A stretch of DNA of 5,888 bases from contig JASHYZ010000359.1 in assembly GCA_030042795.1 (NCBI GenBank), forward strand, positions 1 through 5,888. Direction: 5' to 3'. Below, piece by piece: positions 5,191-5,888 of this stretch. Source of the DNA: Terriglobia bacterium. GTDB taxonomy: Bacteria > Acidobacteriota > Terriglobia > UBA7540. Made by a program: the position numbers and the translations under genes. The notes beneath the pieces are model-generated. The model was not told the DNA's origin. It did no database searches and saw only the letters and a list, made by a program, of their open reading frames with translations. The number at the start of each line of letters is the position of its first letter. Within the stretch, counting starts at the first letter, position 1.

Positions 5191-5888
5191 GTGCGCAGAG
5201 TTGTCGTAACCGGCTTGGGGGTTATTGCCGCCACGGGTAAAGACCCCGATACGTTCTTCACAAATTTGGTGCAGGGCCGCTCCGGTGTCCGCCGCATCTC
5301 CCAGTTTGACCCGTCCGCGCTGAGTGTTCAGATCGCGGCTGAGGTTCCCGACTATCGTCCGACGGACCACTTCCCGACCAAGCGACTGGACCTTCTTGAC
5401 CGTTTCACTGAATTTGGGCTGATTGCCGCCCGCCAAGCCATGGAAGCCAGCGGTCTTGAACTGCGCGAAGAGGAGCGTCCGCGCTTTGGCGTCGTGATGG
5501 GTTCAGGCATGGGCGGCGCTCAGACCTACGAAGTGGGTTATTGCAGTCTTTACGCCAAAGGCGCCACCCGGGTGCATCCGTTCACCATCCCGAAGAGTAT
5601 GCATAACGCGGCGGCGTCGCAAATCTGCATGGAATTCGGGGCGCAGGGCCCCTCACTGGCCGCTTCGACGGCTTGCTCGTCTTCCGGTCATGCGATTGGC
5701 ACAGCATTTCACTATATCAAGTTCAATCTGGCTGACGTCATGCTGGCCGGGGGAAGTGAGTCTCCGATTACTTTCGGGATCATGCGGTTCTGGGAGTCGG
5801 TCCGTGTGATGGCGACAGGCAATGGCGACGCTAGCCGCGCGTGCCGCCCGTTTTCCGCCGATCGGGAGGGATTGGTGCTGGGTGAAGG
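5191..5888 (+). CDS. Beta-ketoacyl-ACP synthase, FabF/NodE-like, N-terminal part (runs off the right edge)
   Basis: Decarboxylating condensing enzyme that extends acyl-ACP with malonyl-ACP. The first 232 codons are present, a little over half of a usual 410-residue chain. It opens MRRVVVTGLGVIAATGKD, the KAS I/II N-terminus. The nucleophile is Cys162 in STACSSSGHAIGTA, close to the position of Cys163 in E. coli FabF. AGGSE (186-190) and PFSADREGLVLGE (220-232) continue the thiolase fold. The catalytic histidines are beyond the edge. WESVRVMA and ACRPFS replace the RALSTRN and SRPWD segments of housekeeping FabF and are closer to what I recall of NodE-like specialised synthases. GTG 5191 is preceded by GAGG with 6 bases between. 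It is probably co-transcribed with the ACP gene. Confidence 0.93.
   Translation, partial: MRRVVVTGLGVIAATGKDPDTFFTNLVQGRSGVRRISQFDPSALSVQIAAEVPDYRPTDHFPTKRLDLLDRFTEFGLIAARQAMEASGLELREEERPRFGVVMGSGMGGAQTYEVGYCSLYAKGATRVHPFTIPKSMHNAAASQICMEFGAQGPSLAASTACSSSGHAIGTAFHYIKFNLADVMLAGGSESPITFGIMRFWESVRVMATGNGDASRACRPFSADREGLVLGE

Noticed and set aside
4825..5436. 203-codon reverse open frame across the ACP gene and ketosynthase start
   Set aside because: It is antisense to two genes with clear family motifs and ribosome binding sites.

Overview
The window looks like chromosomal DNA from a free-living, moderately GC-rich Gram-negative bacterium. Three features suggest an Acidobacteriota-like soil organism: GTG starts are frequent (five of eight genes), one promoter is of the sigma-54 type, and signalling, toxin-antitoxin and acyl-synthesis genes are mixed together. 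This placement is an inference from style, not from a marker gene. Eight protein-coding genes are supported. I see no RNA genes, insertion sequences or CRISPR arrays.

Left part (1-2635): the start of an APC-family amino-acid permease runs leftward off the window. A 257-base intergenic region separates it from a divergent 704-residue membrane phosphatase. That protein has four membrane segments, a large extracytoplasmic loop, a HAMP domain and a SpoIIE/RsbU-type PP2C domain with its key acidic residues intact.

Middle (2636-4191): a compact type II toxin-antitoxin pair (Phd/YefM-like antitoxin, VapC/FitB-like PIN toxin) with a 4-base GTGA overlap. A near-consensus promoter precedes it, with the -10 region buried in a 20-base palindrome that is a good autoregulation operator candidate. 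A FabG-like short-chain dehydrogenase/reductase follows 34 bases later. It keeps Tyr and Lys of the active site, but an Ala sits where the catalytic Ser should be.

Right part (4192-5888): a 247-base non-coding region ends in a strong sigma-54 (-24/-12) promoter match at 4398-4413. It lies just upstream of a same-strand cluster: a stand-alone CheY-like receiver, an acyl carrier protein, and the first 232 codons of a FabF/NodE-like beta-ketoacyl-ACP synthase. Spacing of 44 and 24 bases suggests one operon. The most interesting reading is a signal-responsive, sigma-54-driven specialised acyl-chain pathway with its own response regulator. The product and the rest of the operon lie beyond the right edge.
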